Made by a program: the position numbers and the translations under genes. DNA of 33,959 nt, taken from the NCBI GenBank assembly GCA_005778115.1, contig SXKJ01000462.1, forward strand, positions 1-33,959, written 5' to 3'. The stretch comes from Planctomyces sp. (lineage in GTDB: Bacteria > Planctomycetota > Planctomycetia > Planctomycetales > Planctomycetaceae). This document shows positions 1 through 8,668 of this stretch, piece by piece (within the stretch, counting starts at the first letter, position 1; every line of letters starts with the position of its first letter). The notes under the pieces are model-generated. The model ran no database searches and was not told the DNA's origin. It saw nothing but the letters and a program-made list of their open reading frames with translations.

Positions 1-51
1 CACATCCACCATCACACGAACCCGCAAATCCTTCGCCAACGCTGCCGCCAT
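1..51 (-). CDS. Probable IS630-family transposase, first 17 codons only (runs off the left edge)
   Basis: Reading leftward from an ATG at 49-51, the frame stays open to the window edge and gives MAAALAKDLRVRVMVDV. The DLRVRV core resembles the start of the N-terminal helix-turn-helix of IS630-type transposases, which usually begin with a DLR-x-RV motif. A strong ribosome binding site (GGAGGAGGAAG) lies just upstream of the ATG, which supports a real start. Only 17 residues are visible, so the family call rests on one motif and the catalytic DDE domain cannot be checked. Its place beside a block of damaged genes fits a mobile element. It could also be another helix-turn-helix protein. Confidence 0.45.
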   Translation of the reverse strand, partial: MAAALAKDLRVRVMVDV

Positions 52-232
52 CGTCTTCCTCCTCCGTGAGTCCGAACAACTCCGGAAGACTACAGCAACC
101 TCAACAAAGACCTGAAGACCAATCACGAAGATGCTCTAGTCGGAATTACGGATGCTCCTATTCCGCAGCGAGATGGATACCTAATCGTGGGTGAATCGCC
201 TTGATTTAATCAGAGCAAAAGCAAAGTCACGA

Positions 233-3200
233 TTACTCGTCAAAGAGGACTTGCTGACGGAGTCCACCGTCCGGCCCCAGATTCGGGTAATCGCTGAGCA
301 CTTTTTCTGGGACGGGCTTTCCTGCTCTGAGTGCCTGCTCGACTCGGTATCGGTGCGCGAAATCAGTGCCAAGCCCGCCAATGGCTCGCAAGCCTTCTTC
401 GTCGCCGCTTTCCCGCAAGCGATCACGAAGTTGTGTCCATTCCGCCAACCGCATCTGCCAAGCCTCTCTCGGTTCTTGGACGCTTGCCATTAACGGTTCG
501 GGTTGTCTAACAGGTTCGACTTCCGCTCTCGGCACAAAGTGTGTGAGCGCCTTGTCGAGTTCAACTTTTAGTGCCTCGATCTCTTCACCCCGATGGTACC
601 ACCATTGGGTACTCCAGATTCGGTGCAGCCGCCAACCTCTCTTCCGAAGGATTTCACCTCGCCAAACATCGCGCAATCGAGCCGTTCGTTCGCTGTGGTA
701 TGTCGCACCATCACATTCGATTCCCAACAAATATCCATACTTGGGGTCGGGAGCGATGACACCGAGGTCGATACGAAAACCTGACTCGCCAACTTGGCTG
801 TGTGCCGTGAAGCCAAGCTTTTCCAAGACGCTTCGGACATCTTCTTCAAACGGCGATTCCGGGCTTCCGGTGGCCATCAAGACAGATTTTCTCCCCGCGC
901 GGTCAAGGTTTTGAATGATCCGTTCAGAATCTCCATCTGAAACCGCCTTCGCGTATGCCAAATAAAGCTGAAGGTATCCTGCCGGGGTCAGCAGGCTTCC
1001 CGGTGCGACGTTCGCCGATAACGCAGTGGACACTTCCTCGATTGGCATACTGCCCATCACGACGACCTGCTGCTTGGCACGAGTGACCGCAACGTTCAAA
1101 CGCCGCTCACCGCCGTTTGCACCCACAGGGCCAAATCGCCGAAAGAATCGCCCCGCAGTATCTCGACCGAACGTCGTGCTGAAGACCATGACGTCGCGTT
1201 CATCGCCTTGGACGTTTTCCAGATTCTTAATAAAGAATCCCACGTCCTGGTTTTCTTCTTCGCGCACAACTTCTTGCTCGTACCGGACACGAAACGAAGC
1301 GTCTCGCAAGCACTCTTCGTTAATCAAATCCTCGATCAGGTCACGTTGAGGTCGATTGAACGTGACGACACCGACTGTCGGAACTTGGTCATCGGCGTTC
1401 CAAATCTCCTTGAGCAAGCGAACAACTTGCCTCGCCTCCTCGGCGTTGGTTCGCTTTTCGTAAACTCCATTGACTTCGTGATAGCGAACGGGGCGAAAAC
1501 CATTTACGGAAGTCACTCGCGCCGGCGGCGCTTCAAGCCGGCCGCCGTAAAAAGCCCGATTACTGAATTCGATCAGAGCAGGGTGATTGCTTCGGTAATG
1601 AACGCTCAGGAACTTTTCTGGTAGGTTTCCGATCGCTCCGGCAAGTAAGTCTTCTACCTGTAGTAAATGAGCAACGCCCATTTGTTGAAGTTGCTGCTCG
1701 CGTGAGACAAGTTCATCGGTTGCATCTTGATCTGGCGTTTCCTCCTCGGAGTCGTCGTCGCTCAAACCTGAACTGAAGAAATTTGTTGGCGGGAGTTGCT
1801 TCTCGTCTCCGGAGACTGCCACCGCCTTGCCTCGATAGATCGCGGGCACAGCTTGCTCGATCGGACATTGGGACGCTTCATCAAAAATGACGACGTCGAA
1901 CAGCCCCTTTATTAGCGGAAACACCTCCGCAGCAGTTGTCGGATTCACCAGCCAACAAGGTCGCAGTTTGAGCAAGCCTTCCCCTAATCCGACTTCTACG
2001 GCTTCGCGAAGTCGCTTGGCGTCACGGAATTTTGATCGCCGCAACTGGAAGATCGTCTTCCACGGACCGCTGCGAATCGGAATCTGTTCGTTCAACCAAA
2101 TCGCTTGTATTGCGACGGCTTCAAGGTTTCTCTTTTCGCGGAGTGCTTTTTGCAGATCACGAATCTTCTGTGCATGATCGGGTGGAGTGAGTCTCACAAG
2201 GATTGGGTGCCGGCGATGACACTCCGCTTGCCAGGTCAGCACCGCCGAGCATCGGACAAGTGCCGACCACCACTGGCCGTAATCGTCAGCCGTGATATCA
2301 ACTGATGGAATCGGAATCTGTTCGCCAGCGAGCCGACGACCTTCGTATTCTTCGAGTGCAGCAAGAATCGAACTCAACGGCTCCGCACGACTCGCGCGTG
2401 AATGATCCCACGCCATGAGTGACTGAAGACCATCAAGCCCTACCCCGACCTTGCTCAACCAAGGCGAGATTGATTTTCCCATCCGAATAAGGTGTTCCGG
2501 TTCGGCGAGTGCCTCTGCTTTTAAGTAACTGCCGAACGCCGCCAGCCTTTGGATCAATTCAGCAGCCAGTGGAGCCCGTTGGAGTGCCTGCTCGATGGCT
2601 TCGATCTTTCCACTCAATGACGGGGCGTCGTCATTCGCAACAAGGGCATCCTGAAATTGTTTCAGCCATAGGTGGTGAGCTTCATGAAAACAGAGCTGCT
2701 CAGCCCGTTGGAATTCACCGAACGCTACAGACGGAAACGGAATTTGCGATCGCTCTTCTGCCTTTGGCCGACGGCTCGAAACCAGGCGGTTGTTTACCTC
2801 TGCAAGATCAACTCGCAGTTTCCGTGCGGAGGCGTAGGCAATTAGCTCGCGTGCCATTTGCCACATCACACGATCGCTTGAATTAGGCTCGAATTTGCGA
2901 AGCGTTTTTCGAGCTTGTCGAAACCGGACACTGAGAATTCGCAACCAATGTCCCTCAAATTCCAGTGTTGTCCGTGCCTCAGTGGCGATTTCGGCCAACT
3001 GCCTACCCGCAACGTTCTGGCATCTATCGTGCCACGTCGGATCAAGTGGTGTATTGGCGACTTGCTGGGCTAACGCAACCGCATTCTCGCATTCTTTCCG
3101 ATAGCCACCCCATGCCTCTGACGACACCGCTCGCAACTTCACGATCCAGGCGCGAAGTAGGGTTGTGTATCCCGCTTGGAGGTTGCTGGCGATGTTGCGC

Positions 3201-4315
3201 AACGTCGGTAAAACCTGCGTCGCTACTTCGGTGAATGCAGAAAGCTCACCGATCAATTCAACACCAGCCCCGTGTTGTTGAACTTGCCAAACGTGTTTTG
3301 AATCCAATTCGCGAAGATGACTAATCGCCGCATGGACGTCCGATTGTAGAACTGGGGTGACTTGAATTGTCGGCTGATGATGTTTCCACGGATTCGTCAG
3401 TGGTTCCGCTTTGCAAAACCATGTGCCCGATTCGGAGATGTCGCGATTTAGACTCTCTAATTCCTGCGCAGAAAGTTCCGCGACATGTGGCTGAAGTGAC
3501 GGCAGTGGTCGAACTGTTGGAAAATTGGCGTAAGTCTCGCCTTCGAGGGATTTCATTTGCCGATATGCCAATCCGACTTTGCTATCTCGTTCGTGCATCG
3601 CGCGGGCATAATCGTCCAACTCTGATTCTAGCCGATCAATTTCACGAGCAAGGCGATCACGTTTAGATTGCGATGCAACATTGGCTTGTGTTGGCAACAA
3701 ATCAACTTGTTCCCTGATCGCACGATAGATTGGCAGGCGACTCTTCTCGGTGTCCATGACCTCGACACACAGACCATCAAGGCCGACTTGTTTCAACTTC
3801 TCGAAGACCACCCGTGTCGCTGCATATTTCTGACACACCATCAGGACAGTGCGCCGATGCGCCAAAGCGTCAGCGATGACGTTGACGATCGTTTGCGATT
3901 TGCCGGTGCCCGGTGGACCATGAACGACTAACCCCGGCTCGTGGCGGGCCTGCCAAATGACACGCTCTTGCGAGAAGTCCGCATCATAGACTTGAAAACG
4001 ATCGCTTTCCTTCGGTCTGCTGACTTCTGACGGGCGCTGAAGCTTCGTGCCTGAAACAAAGCCGGAGCACACGCCGTCGATCTGTTCCAAGTTCTTGAGT
4101 CGGTCGATATCGGCAAGGATTGCCTCGTTTTGCCAGCGAAAGATCCCCAGCACGGCCGAGTTGAAAAACCGAGGACTCTGCTGAGGACTGAGCAGAGTCG
4201 GATTCGGTACGGGTTCGAGAGGTCCGTTGCAGTTGATGTGTGGAGGGTCGCGGAATTGGTTTGCCAAGGATGCGACCTGTTCGCCGATCGCTTCCCACGC
4301 CATTCCGCCAATCAC
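233..4315 (-). CDS. Superfamily 1 DNA/RNA helicase with C-terminal MTES_1575-like nuclease domain (N-terminus cut off)
   Basis: This 1360-residue frame starts at a GTG and is a large SF1 helicase of the DUF4011/DUF3320 type. Walker A is GPPGTGKSQ near residue 133. A long, probably helical insertion follows (about 200-750). Walker B is VVIFDEASQ near 808, and the late helicase motif NVAVTRAKQQVVVMGS lies near 1077. The last 200 residues hold a Vsr/DUF559-like restriction-endonuclease fold (about 1150-1260), with FRIDLGV followed by GIECDGATYH and later RIWSTQWW, matching the MTES_1575 pattern of acidic residues. Such proteins unwind and probably cut nucleic acid; a role in defence against foreign DNA is a reasonable guess only. 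The GTG start is unlikely to be native, because the same frame continues upstream to 4930 with homologous-looking sequence, broken by a TAA at 4328-4330 and a TGA at 4487-4489. Confidence 0.75.
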   Translation of the reverse strand: MIGGMAWEAIGEQVASLANQFRDPPHINCNGPLEPVPNPTLLSPQQSPRFFNSAVLGIFRWQNEAILADIDRLKNLEQIDGVCSGFVSGTKLQRPSEVSRPKESDRFQVYDADFSQERVIWQARHEPGLVVHGPPGTGKSQTIVNVIADALAHRRTVLMVCQKYAATRVVFEKLKQVGLDGLCVEVMDTEKSRLPIYRAIREQVDLLPTQANVASQSKRDRLAREIDRLESELDDYARAMHERDSKVGLAYRQMKSLEGETYANFPTVRPLPSLQPHVAELSAQELESLNRDISESGTWFCKAEPLTNPWKHHQPTIQVTPVLQSDVHAAISHLRELDSKHVWQVQQHGAGVELIGELSAFTEVATQVLPTLRNIASNLQAGYTTLLRAWIVKLRAVSSEAWGGYRKECENAVALAQQVANTPLDPTWHDRCQNVAGRQLAEIATEARTTLEFEGHWLRILSVRFRQARKTLRKFEPNSSDRVMWQMARELIAYASARKLRVDLAEVNNRLVSSRRPKAEERSQIPFPSVAFGEFQRAEQLCFHEAHHLWLKQFQDALVANDDAPSLSGKIEAIEQALQRAPLAAELIQRLAAFGSYLKAEALAEPEHLIRMGKSISPWLSKVGVGLDGLQSLMAWDHSRASRAEPLSSILAALEEYEGRRLAGEQIPIPSVDITADDYGQWWSALVRCSAVLTWQAECHRRHPILVRLTPPDHAQKIRDLQKALREKRNLEAVAIQAIWLNEQIPIRSGPWKTIFQLRRSKFRDAKRLREAVEVGLGEGLLKLRPCWLVNPTTAAEVFPLIKGLFDVVIFDEASQCPIEQAVPAIYRGKAVAVSGDEKQLPPTNFFSSGLSDDDSEEETPDQDATDELVSREQQLQQMGVAHLLQVEDLLAGAIGNLPEKFLSVHYRSNHPALIEFSNRAFYGGRLEAPPARVTSVNGFRPVRYHEVNGVYEKRTNAEEARQVVRLLKEIWNADDQVPTVGVVTFNRPQRDLIEDLINEECLRDASFRVRYEQEVVREEENQDVGFFIKNLENVQGDERDVMVFSTTFGRDTAGRFFRRFGPVGANGGERRLNVAVTRAKQQVVVMGSMPIEEVSTALSANVAPGSLLTPAGYLQLYLAYAKAVSDGDSERIIQNLDRAGRKSVLMATGSPESPFEEDVRSVLEKLGFTAHSQVGESGFRIDLGVIAPDPKYGYLLGIECDGATYHSERTARLRDVWRGEILRKRGWRLHRIWSTQWWYHRGEEIEALKVELDKALTHFVPRAEVEPVRQPEPLMASVQEPREAWQMRLAEWTQLRDRLRESGDEEGLRAIGGLGTDFAHRYRVEQALRAGKPVPEKVLSDYPNLGPDGGLRQQVLFDE

Positions 4316-4327
4316 ATCCTGCGCCGA

Positions 4328-4930
4328 TTAGTCCAATGAAAGACCGAGTTGGCGATTGATCCAGCCAGCCATTGCGCGACTGAATTGAACCGGAGCTGCG
4401 TTCTGATCTCGCGCGATCAATACTCGGCCTTCTCGCTGATGATCGAGCTGAATCGAAATTGGCCACAAGAATGCAGGCGCAAGAATTCACTGGCGCGAAT
4501 CACCTTCTCCCACCACAACAAATAGAAGTGGATAACCCAACCAAAGCGACTGTACCCCGGTCTCGCGTTTCACAAGTTCTGCGAATCGCCGCATGCGCAG
4601 ATCGAGAGCATCGTGTATCGCGCGATGTTCACGGACGATTTTGTTATCTCTCGAATCTGATCGCTCCTCGTCATTGTCTTCAGTTTCTCCGCCGCCGCCA
4701 GCGTTTGCAAATCTCAACCGTAGGTCGACGGAGACAGGACTGTTGTCTTCGACGACCGTCTGTAAAACGCGACGTCCAAGGCCATTGGCAACGGACTCAA
4801 ATCGCGCACAATCCAATAGCCTCCCCGTTCGGGACACTGTGGATTTCAACAATGAGCTTCGCGTGACCGCCGCAAGCAGGCGTTTGTGAAAGTGATCGAG
4901 AACAGGTTGATGATCGGACATGACAGCCAT
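4328..4930 (-). pseudogene. N-terminal part of the helicase, separated from it by two in-frame stop codons
   Basis: From an ATG at 4930 (with a second ATG three codons on) the frame encodes 147 residues beginning MAVMSDHQPVLDHFHKRLLA and ending GEGDSRQ before a TGA at 4487-4489. With no change of frame it resumes as ILAPAFLWPISIQLD and runs to GWINRQLGLSLD before a TAA at 4328-4330, then continues as SAQDVIGGMAWEAIGE into the 1360-residue helicase. The text on both sides of each stop reads as continuous protein, so the native gene was probably about 1566 codons long. Each stop could come from one C-to-T change (CGA to TGA, CAA to TAA). A TGA directly precedes the ATG at 4930, so no further N-terminal extension is possible. 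Confidence 0.65.
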
Positions 4931-5820
4931 TCAACGCAGATTCTTCTGCGGTGTTTCGGAGATGGTGGCGACTGCACGATCTCCGGGTTCGTCAGATTAG
5001 AAGTGGAAACAGAGTAACCACCCGAAATGAATTCTGAAATTCGTCGGTCAGATTCCAGATCTGGGAGATGAGATGACACAGAATCAATCCTTTGTGACTG
5101 CAAATAGGAATCTCGTGAGTTGCCTCGATCGGCTTGCGGATTGACTCCTCGCTAAAAAACTCGTCAAAAGCGCTGAAACGGAAGTAAAGAAATGGTTTGC
5201 CGACTCGGAGCCTAGCTTAGGGACTCCGCTACCAAACAGGGGTGGGGGGCTGGGCAAAAACACTAGCCAACGATGACTCCGCCGATGGTCCGCTCGAATA
5301 GTCATCAGCCTAGACCGGCCCGCTTTCGTCAAAGGCGATTGACGCATTCTGCGTTTCCAATTACTCACCGCGACCGAATGGAACCCGCTGGCCGAACGCC
5401 ACCCACCGCCGACGAAATGGTTTGCCGAACAAGAGTTGCCTGCTCCGTGACAGGATGTCGGCGATGGAACGGCCATCCGGACGCATTGCCTGGGCGTCGG
5501 TTCCCAGCCCGAGCGGGACGAACTCTAAGGTTGGCCCGTTGGTCATCGCGGCGTCGCCTGCCCCGATCGCTTCCCCGCCGTCGCTGTCACCACCAGCGTC
5601 GAATCGTTCGACGACCAATGCTGCGTTCGGTTGCCGTGGCATCGAGACTGACACCCACGAACAAAACAGAGATCAGTGTGCATCGCCGGTTGCGATTGGC
5701 TAATCTCATCGACTGTGGACCAGATCTCTCGCAGCGGTGGAATGGTGTCACAACACGTCTTGAATGCCATCCTTTTACGACTGCCGACGAGATGACTCGC
5801 CATCCCCCACCGCTAACACG
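4931..5820. other. Stretch of about 900 bases with no convincing gene
   Basis: Several overlapping open frames cross this stretch on both strands, but none shows a recognisable domain or a good start. The least unlikely is a minus-strand frame at 5361-5654 containing the text LEFVPLGLGTDAQAMRPDG. It has no ribosome binding site and could be a remnant of a decayed gene. The stretch lies between the broken helicase and the broken ceramidase-like gene, so it is probably decayed sequence. Confidence 0.4.
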
Positions 5821-6012
5821 TCAGTCCGCCGGAGGTGACAAAACTTCAACATCGAGGCCCGCCAGCCGAAGAATCTCGCCCTTCGCGTCGTCGTCGAGAT
5901 CCGGCCAACCTTCAATCAGCCGAGTGAGTCGCAAATCCAAAACGACGCAAACTGCGTCGGATTCTGCGTCGCCTTGCTCAATAACCTGCGATTTGCCCGA
6001 AGAATCTTGCAA
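5821..6012 (-). CDS. Small protein of unknown function (63 residues)
   Basis: The frame opens with a TTG (6010-6012) and ends at 5821. A TGA closes the frame 10 codons upstream and no ATG is available, so the start is uncertain. The second half, with LDLRLTRLIEGWPDLDDDAK followed by GEILRLAGLDVEVL, reads like a genuine amphipathic helical protein and not a shadow frame. From memory, short planctomycete ORFs with an (L/I)I-x-x-WP-x-L motif often sit beside site-specific recombinases, but none is visible here. It may be the surviving tail of a larger gene. No function is proposed. Confidence 0.4.
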   Translation of the reverse strand: MQDSSGKSQVIEQGDAESDAVCVVLDLRLTRLIEGWPDLDDDAKGEILRLAGLDVEVLSPPAD

Positions 6013-6039
6013 CTGTCCGGCCCTCTCCTGGGCACCTCA

Positions 6040-6070
6040 AAAACGGCACCGTCTCACACGGTGCCGTTTT
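6040..6070. terminator. Strong symmetric hairpin, likely bidirectional intrinsic terminator
   Basis: A perfect 13-bp stem, AAAACGGCACCGT at 40-52 of this kilobase and ACGGTGCCGTTTT at 6058-6070, encloses a 5-base loop. The stem ends in an A-run on one side and a T-run on the other, so it could stop transcription in either direction. There is no intact gene directly before it on either strand, so it probably outlived the gene it served. Confidence 0.65.
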
Positions 6071-6230
6071 CATTGGTGCTGATGGAAATCGTGACTTCCC
6101 GCGGCAATTCGGCGGGTTAATAGTGGCTCGCGTTCGCAACATCCTCCGCTCAAATGAAATCACACTCGGTTTAGTGTTCTCGGAACAGTTCGGTTCGGTC
6201 ACGTTCACTCAATGATGTCCGAGGTCGAAA

Positions 6231-6713
6231 ATGGCTGTTGCCTCTGGCGAAGCTCGACTCCTGTTGGCAGGCGTGGCGTGAGCGATCATTACGCCGCCGA
6301 TTGGGATTCGGCTGTTGGGTTACACGGTGCAAGAAGGCTGCTCGCAGGATGTCGAGCGAGAACTGACGGCGACGGTGCTCGTGCTGTCTGACGGTGTGAC
6401 GAGCGCTGTGGTCGTGGGACTCGATCTGCTGTTCGTGCCAATGCCGTATTCGGATCGCATTCGCGCGGCGATCGGACAGCGGCTGGGGATTCCGGGTGAG
6501 AATGTGCTGCTCAATGGCAGTCACACGCATCTGGATCCGATGTTTCCCGGCTGGCAGCAGGAGGAGTCTCCGCAACGCGGACTCCAAGAACGGTATGTCG
6601 AGCACCTGGAAGAGGTGCTCGTCGGCGCGGCGAGCACGGCGTGGTCGAAGCGGCAACCGGCCCGGTTGGGGAGCGGTCGCGGAGCCAGCTCCGCTGGGAG
6701 TCAATCGGCGTGA
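6231..6713 (+). pseudogene. Neutral/alkaline ceramidase-like protein, 5' part, broken by a stop codon and a frameshift
   Basis: An ATG at 6231 begins MAVASGEARLLLAGVA, then a TGA at 6279-6281 interrupts the frame, which continues as AIITPPIGIRLLGYTVQEG. The ITPPIG-x(n)-GY text is the usual opening of the neutral ceramidase-like hydrolase family (PF04734). It is followed by a GLDLLFVPMPY strand and the zinc-binding motif GSHTHLDP. The frame ends at 6713 after running out of family-like text around 6675-6690. The downstream family-like sequence (GVNRREK) is in the +1 frame, so there is a small insertion or deletion near 6680. With both lesions a full-length enzyme cannot be made. Re-initiation at the TTG at 6315 would rescue only a fragment. 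Confidence 0.7.
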
Positions 6714-6717
6714 GAAG

Positions 6718-8139
6718 ATGCCGGACTGCGGCATCATCATCGGCGAGAATTCGAATGGACCGATTGATCGCACCGTCGATGTGATTCGCATCGACGATCT
6801 CGCCGGCAAGCCGCTGGCGGTGGTGATGTCGGCGGCGTGTCATACTGTCGTGCTGGGACCGAAGACGTTGTCGTATTCGCCCGACTTCATCGGCCCGGCT
6901 CGCGAATTGATCGAGCCGGCGATCGGTGGTCCGTCGCTGTTCCTGCAAGGAGCTGCCGACAACATCAACCCGGCCTGCGGTATCGGCAGCGGTGGGCCAG
7001 AGCAGTTCGAGGACATGCAGCGGCTGGGTCTGATGCTCGGTGGGGAAACGCTGAAAGTCTGGGCGCAGATTCGGACACACAACCAGCGAGGGCCGCGACG
7101 GATCGTTAGGTCGGTCGCCGCGATCTCGACCTGGGACTACGAGCCGACTCCGCAAGCCACGATCAATCATCTGTCGGTGACACGCCGTCGCCTAAATCTG
7201 CCGCTGGCACCGTTGCCGGATCTGGCGACGGCCGAGTCAGACCTCGCGCGAACTCGAGCGGCGCGAGACGCGGCGCTCGCCGGCGACTCACTCGGCGCGA
7301 AGCACGTCGCGCAGCGAATGTTCGCGTGGGCCGAGCAGCGGCATCGACTCGTCTCCGCCGGCAATCGCATCGTTACTCGCGAGATCGAATTATGGGCGAT
7401 GCGGATTAATGATATCGGCATCGCGACGGTTTCGGCCGAACCGCTCGCCGAACTGGGACTGGAGATCAAGCGCCGCTCGCCGCTGCCGCACACCATGTTT
7501 CTCGGCTACAGCAACGGCTGCATCGGCTACATCCCGCCGCCCGAAGCATTCGCCGAAGAAGGCATGAAAGTCGTCGCCGGCGGAATGCCTGGTGGAGCGG
7601 TTGCGGGACGCGAGTCGGTGATGCGTGTCTTCGACATTACGGGCGATCCGCAACACGACCGGCATCGGCGAGTCGTTCACTTCGGCACATTCAACGCTTC
7701 ACCCACAGCGGCGGCGGCCGGAATCGTTGTGCTGCGTCGCGTGGCCGACGGTACCGCCATCGCACAAGCCGATGCCGCCGCGCTTCGGTTGCGAGCCGCG
7801 TGGGACGCGGTTCTCGAACGGCAGGGCGTCGCCGGTTACGTCTATGGTCCGGCCTCGACGTATCACGTCTACTTTGAAACGGACCTCGATCGCGTGCGGC
7901 AAGCTGGGGCGCGTCGCGATCTGCACACGACCGATGCCACGCGGCTCAAGGGAATGCCGAGCCGGCTGATCGCGCAGTCTCAACTGCGGATGCGATTCGG
8001 CGGCGTGGACAACATGAGTTCCACCGGCGGCTTGACCTGTGCCGCGCACACGCCCGACGAGATTGATCGCGCAACCGCCGTCTTTGAGAAAACGGTGATC
8101 GCGTTGCGTGACGAGAAGCTCATTTTCTCTCTCAAGTAA
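6718..8139 (+). CDS. Chimeric reading frame: ceramidase-like middle part fused to the C-terminal third of a class III aminotransferase
   Basis: The frame is open from 6496, but family-like text starts near 6680, and the first sensible ATG is 6718. The first part continues the ceramidase-like protein: SAACHTVVLGP (a second zinc-site region), YSPDFIGPARELIE, LFLQGAADNINPACG, then FLGYSNGCIGYIPPPEAF. Around 7555-7570 the text switches to the PLP-enzyme pattern KVVAGGMPGGAVAGR, then HFGTFNASPTAAAAG and YGPASTYHVYF, which is the end of a glutamate-1-semialdehyde-aminomutase-like class III aminotransferase. The PLP lysine (codon 7567-7569) is kept, but the first two thirds of that fold, including the ring-binding aspartate region, are absent. 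The product can be neither enzyme. A deletion joining two neighbouring genes in frame is the simplest explanation. Confidence 0.65.
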   Translation: MPDCGIIIGENSNGPIDRTVDVIRIDDLAGKPLAVVMSAACHTVVLGPKTLSYSPDFIGPARELIEPAIGGPSLFLQGAADNINPACGIGSGGPEQFEDMQRLGLMLGGETLKVWAQIRTHNQRGPRRIVRSVAAISTWDYEPTPQATINHLSVTRRRLNLPLAPLPDLATAESDLARTRAARDAALAGDSLGAKHVAQRMFAWAEQRHRLVSAGNRIVTREIELWAMRINDIGIATVSAEPLAELGLEIKRRSPLPHTMFLGYSNGCIGYIPPPEAFAEEGMKVVAGGMPGGAVAGRESVMRVFDITGDPQHDRHRRVVHFGTFNASPTAAAAGIVVLRRVADGTAIAQADAAALRLRAAWDAVLERQGVAGYVYGPASTYHVYFETDLDRVRQAGARRDLHTTDATRLKGMPSRLIAQSQLRMRFGGVDNMSSTGGLTCAAHTPDEIDRATAVFEKTVIALRDEKLIFSLK

Positions 8140-8164
8140 TATCCACGAACCTCTGGAGAACCTC

Positions 8165-8533
8165 ATGACTCAACCGCAAATCCCAACAGCTCACACGCCC
8201 GCTGAATTGCCGCCGATGCCGATTGATCCGGCTTGGGTTCAGGAAGGTTCGCCGACCGCTTGCGGAGCGGTGCTGACTCAGTCGCAGGACAAATTGTTGT
8301 CGTCCGGTTTCTGGAGTTGCACGGCGGGTAAGTTTCAGTGGGTCTTCTCGTGGGATGAGTTCGTCTGCATTCTCGAAGGGGAGGTCACGATCCGCGAAGA
8401 AGGGGGCGCGACGCATACGCTGAAGGCGGGCGACGTCGCTCATTTTCCGCGTGGTCTGACAACGTACTGGGATGTGCCGAAGTACGTCCGAAAATTCTTC
8501 ACGCTGCGCACTGCCGAACCGTTTCAATTATGA
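8165..8533 (+). CDS. Cupin-domain protein (Cupin_3-like)
   Basis: This is a 122-residue single-domain cupin. The beta-barrel text includes FWSCTAGKFQWVFSWDEFVC, then ILEGEVTIREEGG, LKAGDVAHFPRG and TTYWDVPKYVRKFF, which match the two conserved cupin motifs of the DUF861/Cupin_3 group (ureidoglycine-hydrolase-like and EutQ-like proteins). The substrate cannot be told from sequence. The ATG at 8165 is preferred over an upstream in-frame ATG at 8108 because a GGAGA ribosome binding site lies about 10 bases before it, and because it does not overlap the preceding frame. It follows the chimeric frame by 25 bases and was probably in one operon with it before that gene decayed. The C-terminus is complete. 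Confidence 0.8.
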   Translation: MTQPQIPTAHTPAELPPMPIDPAWVQEGSPTACGAVLTQSQDKLLSSGFWSCTAGKFQWVFSWDEFVCILEGEVTIREEGGATHTLKAGDVAHFPRGLTTYWDVPKYVRKFFTLRTAEPFQL

Positions 8534-8546
8534 GCTTGGGTGATGT

Positions 8547-8625
8547 GTAGGGTGGGTCGAGTCTTCGAGACCCGCCACAAACACTGAACGAATTTGGTGG
8601 GGCTCGATGACTCGACCCACCCTAC
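8547..8625. repeat. Palindromic intergenic element, family 1, copy A
   Basis: The element has perfect 17-bp inverted ends (GTAGGGTGGGTCGAGTC and its reverse complement at 8609-8625) and a partly complementary interior. It lies between the cupin and amidohydrolase genes. Related copies are at 9621-9724 and 12764-12820. Its small size and lack of a gene suggest a REP- or MITE-like element. Confidence 0.75.
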
Positions 8626-8668
8626 GATGGAAGAACGATTAAGCACCGAATTGAAATCGGAGCCGGAA

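Noticed and set aside
5273-6082. Plus-strand open frame of 269 codons in the empty stretch
   Set aside because: It is arginine- and serine-rich with no motif, no good start, and it overlaps the minus-strand 63-residue ORF and the hairpin.
4328-6281. TGA read as an amino acid (recoding) to explain the in-frame stops
   Set aside because: TGA ends intact genes here, for example at 9608-9610 and 28851-28853, and one of the interrupting stops is TAA, so nonsense mutation is simpler.
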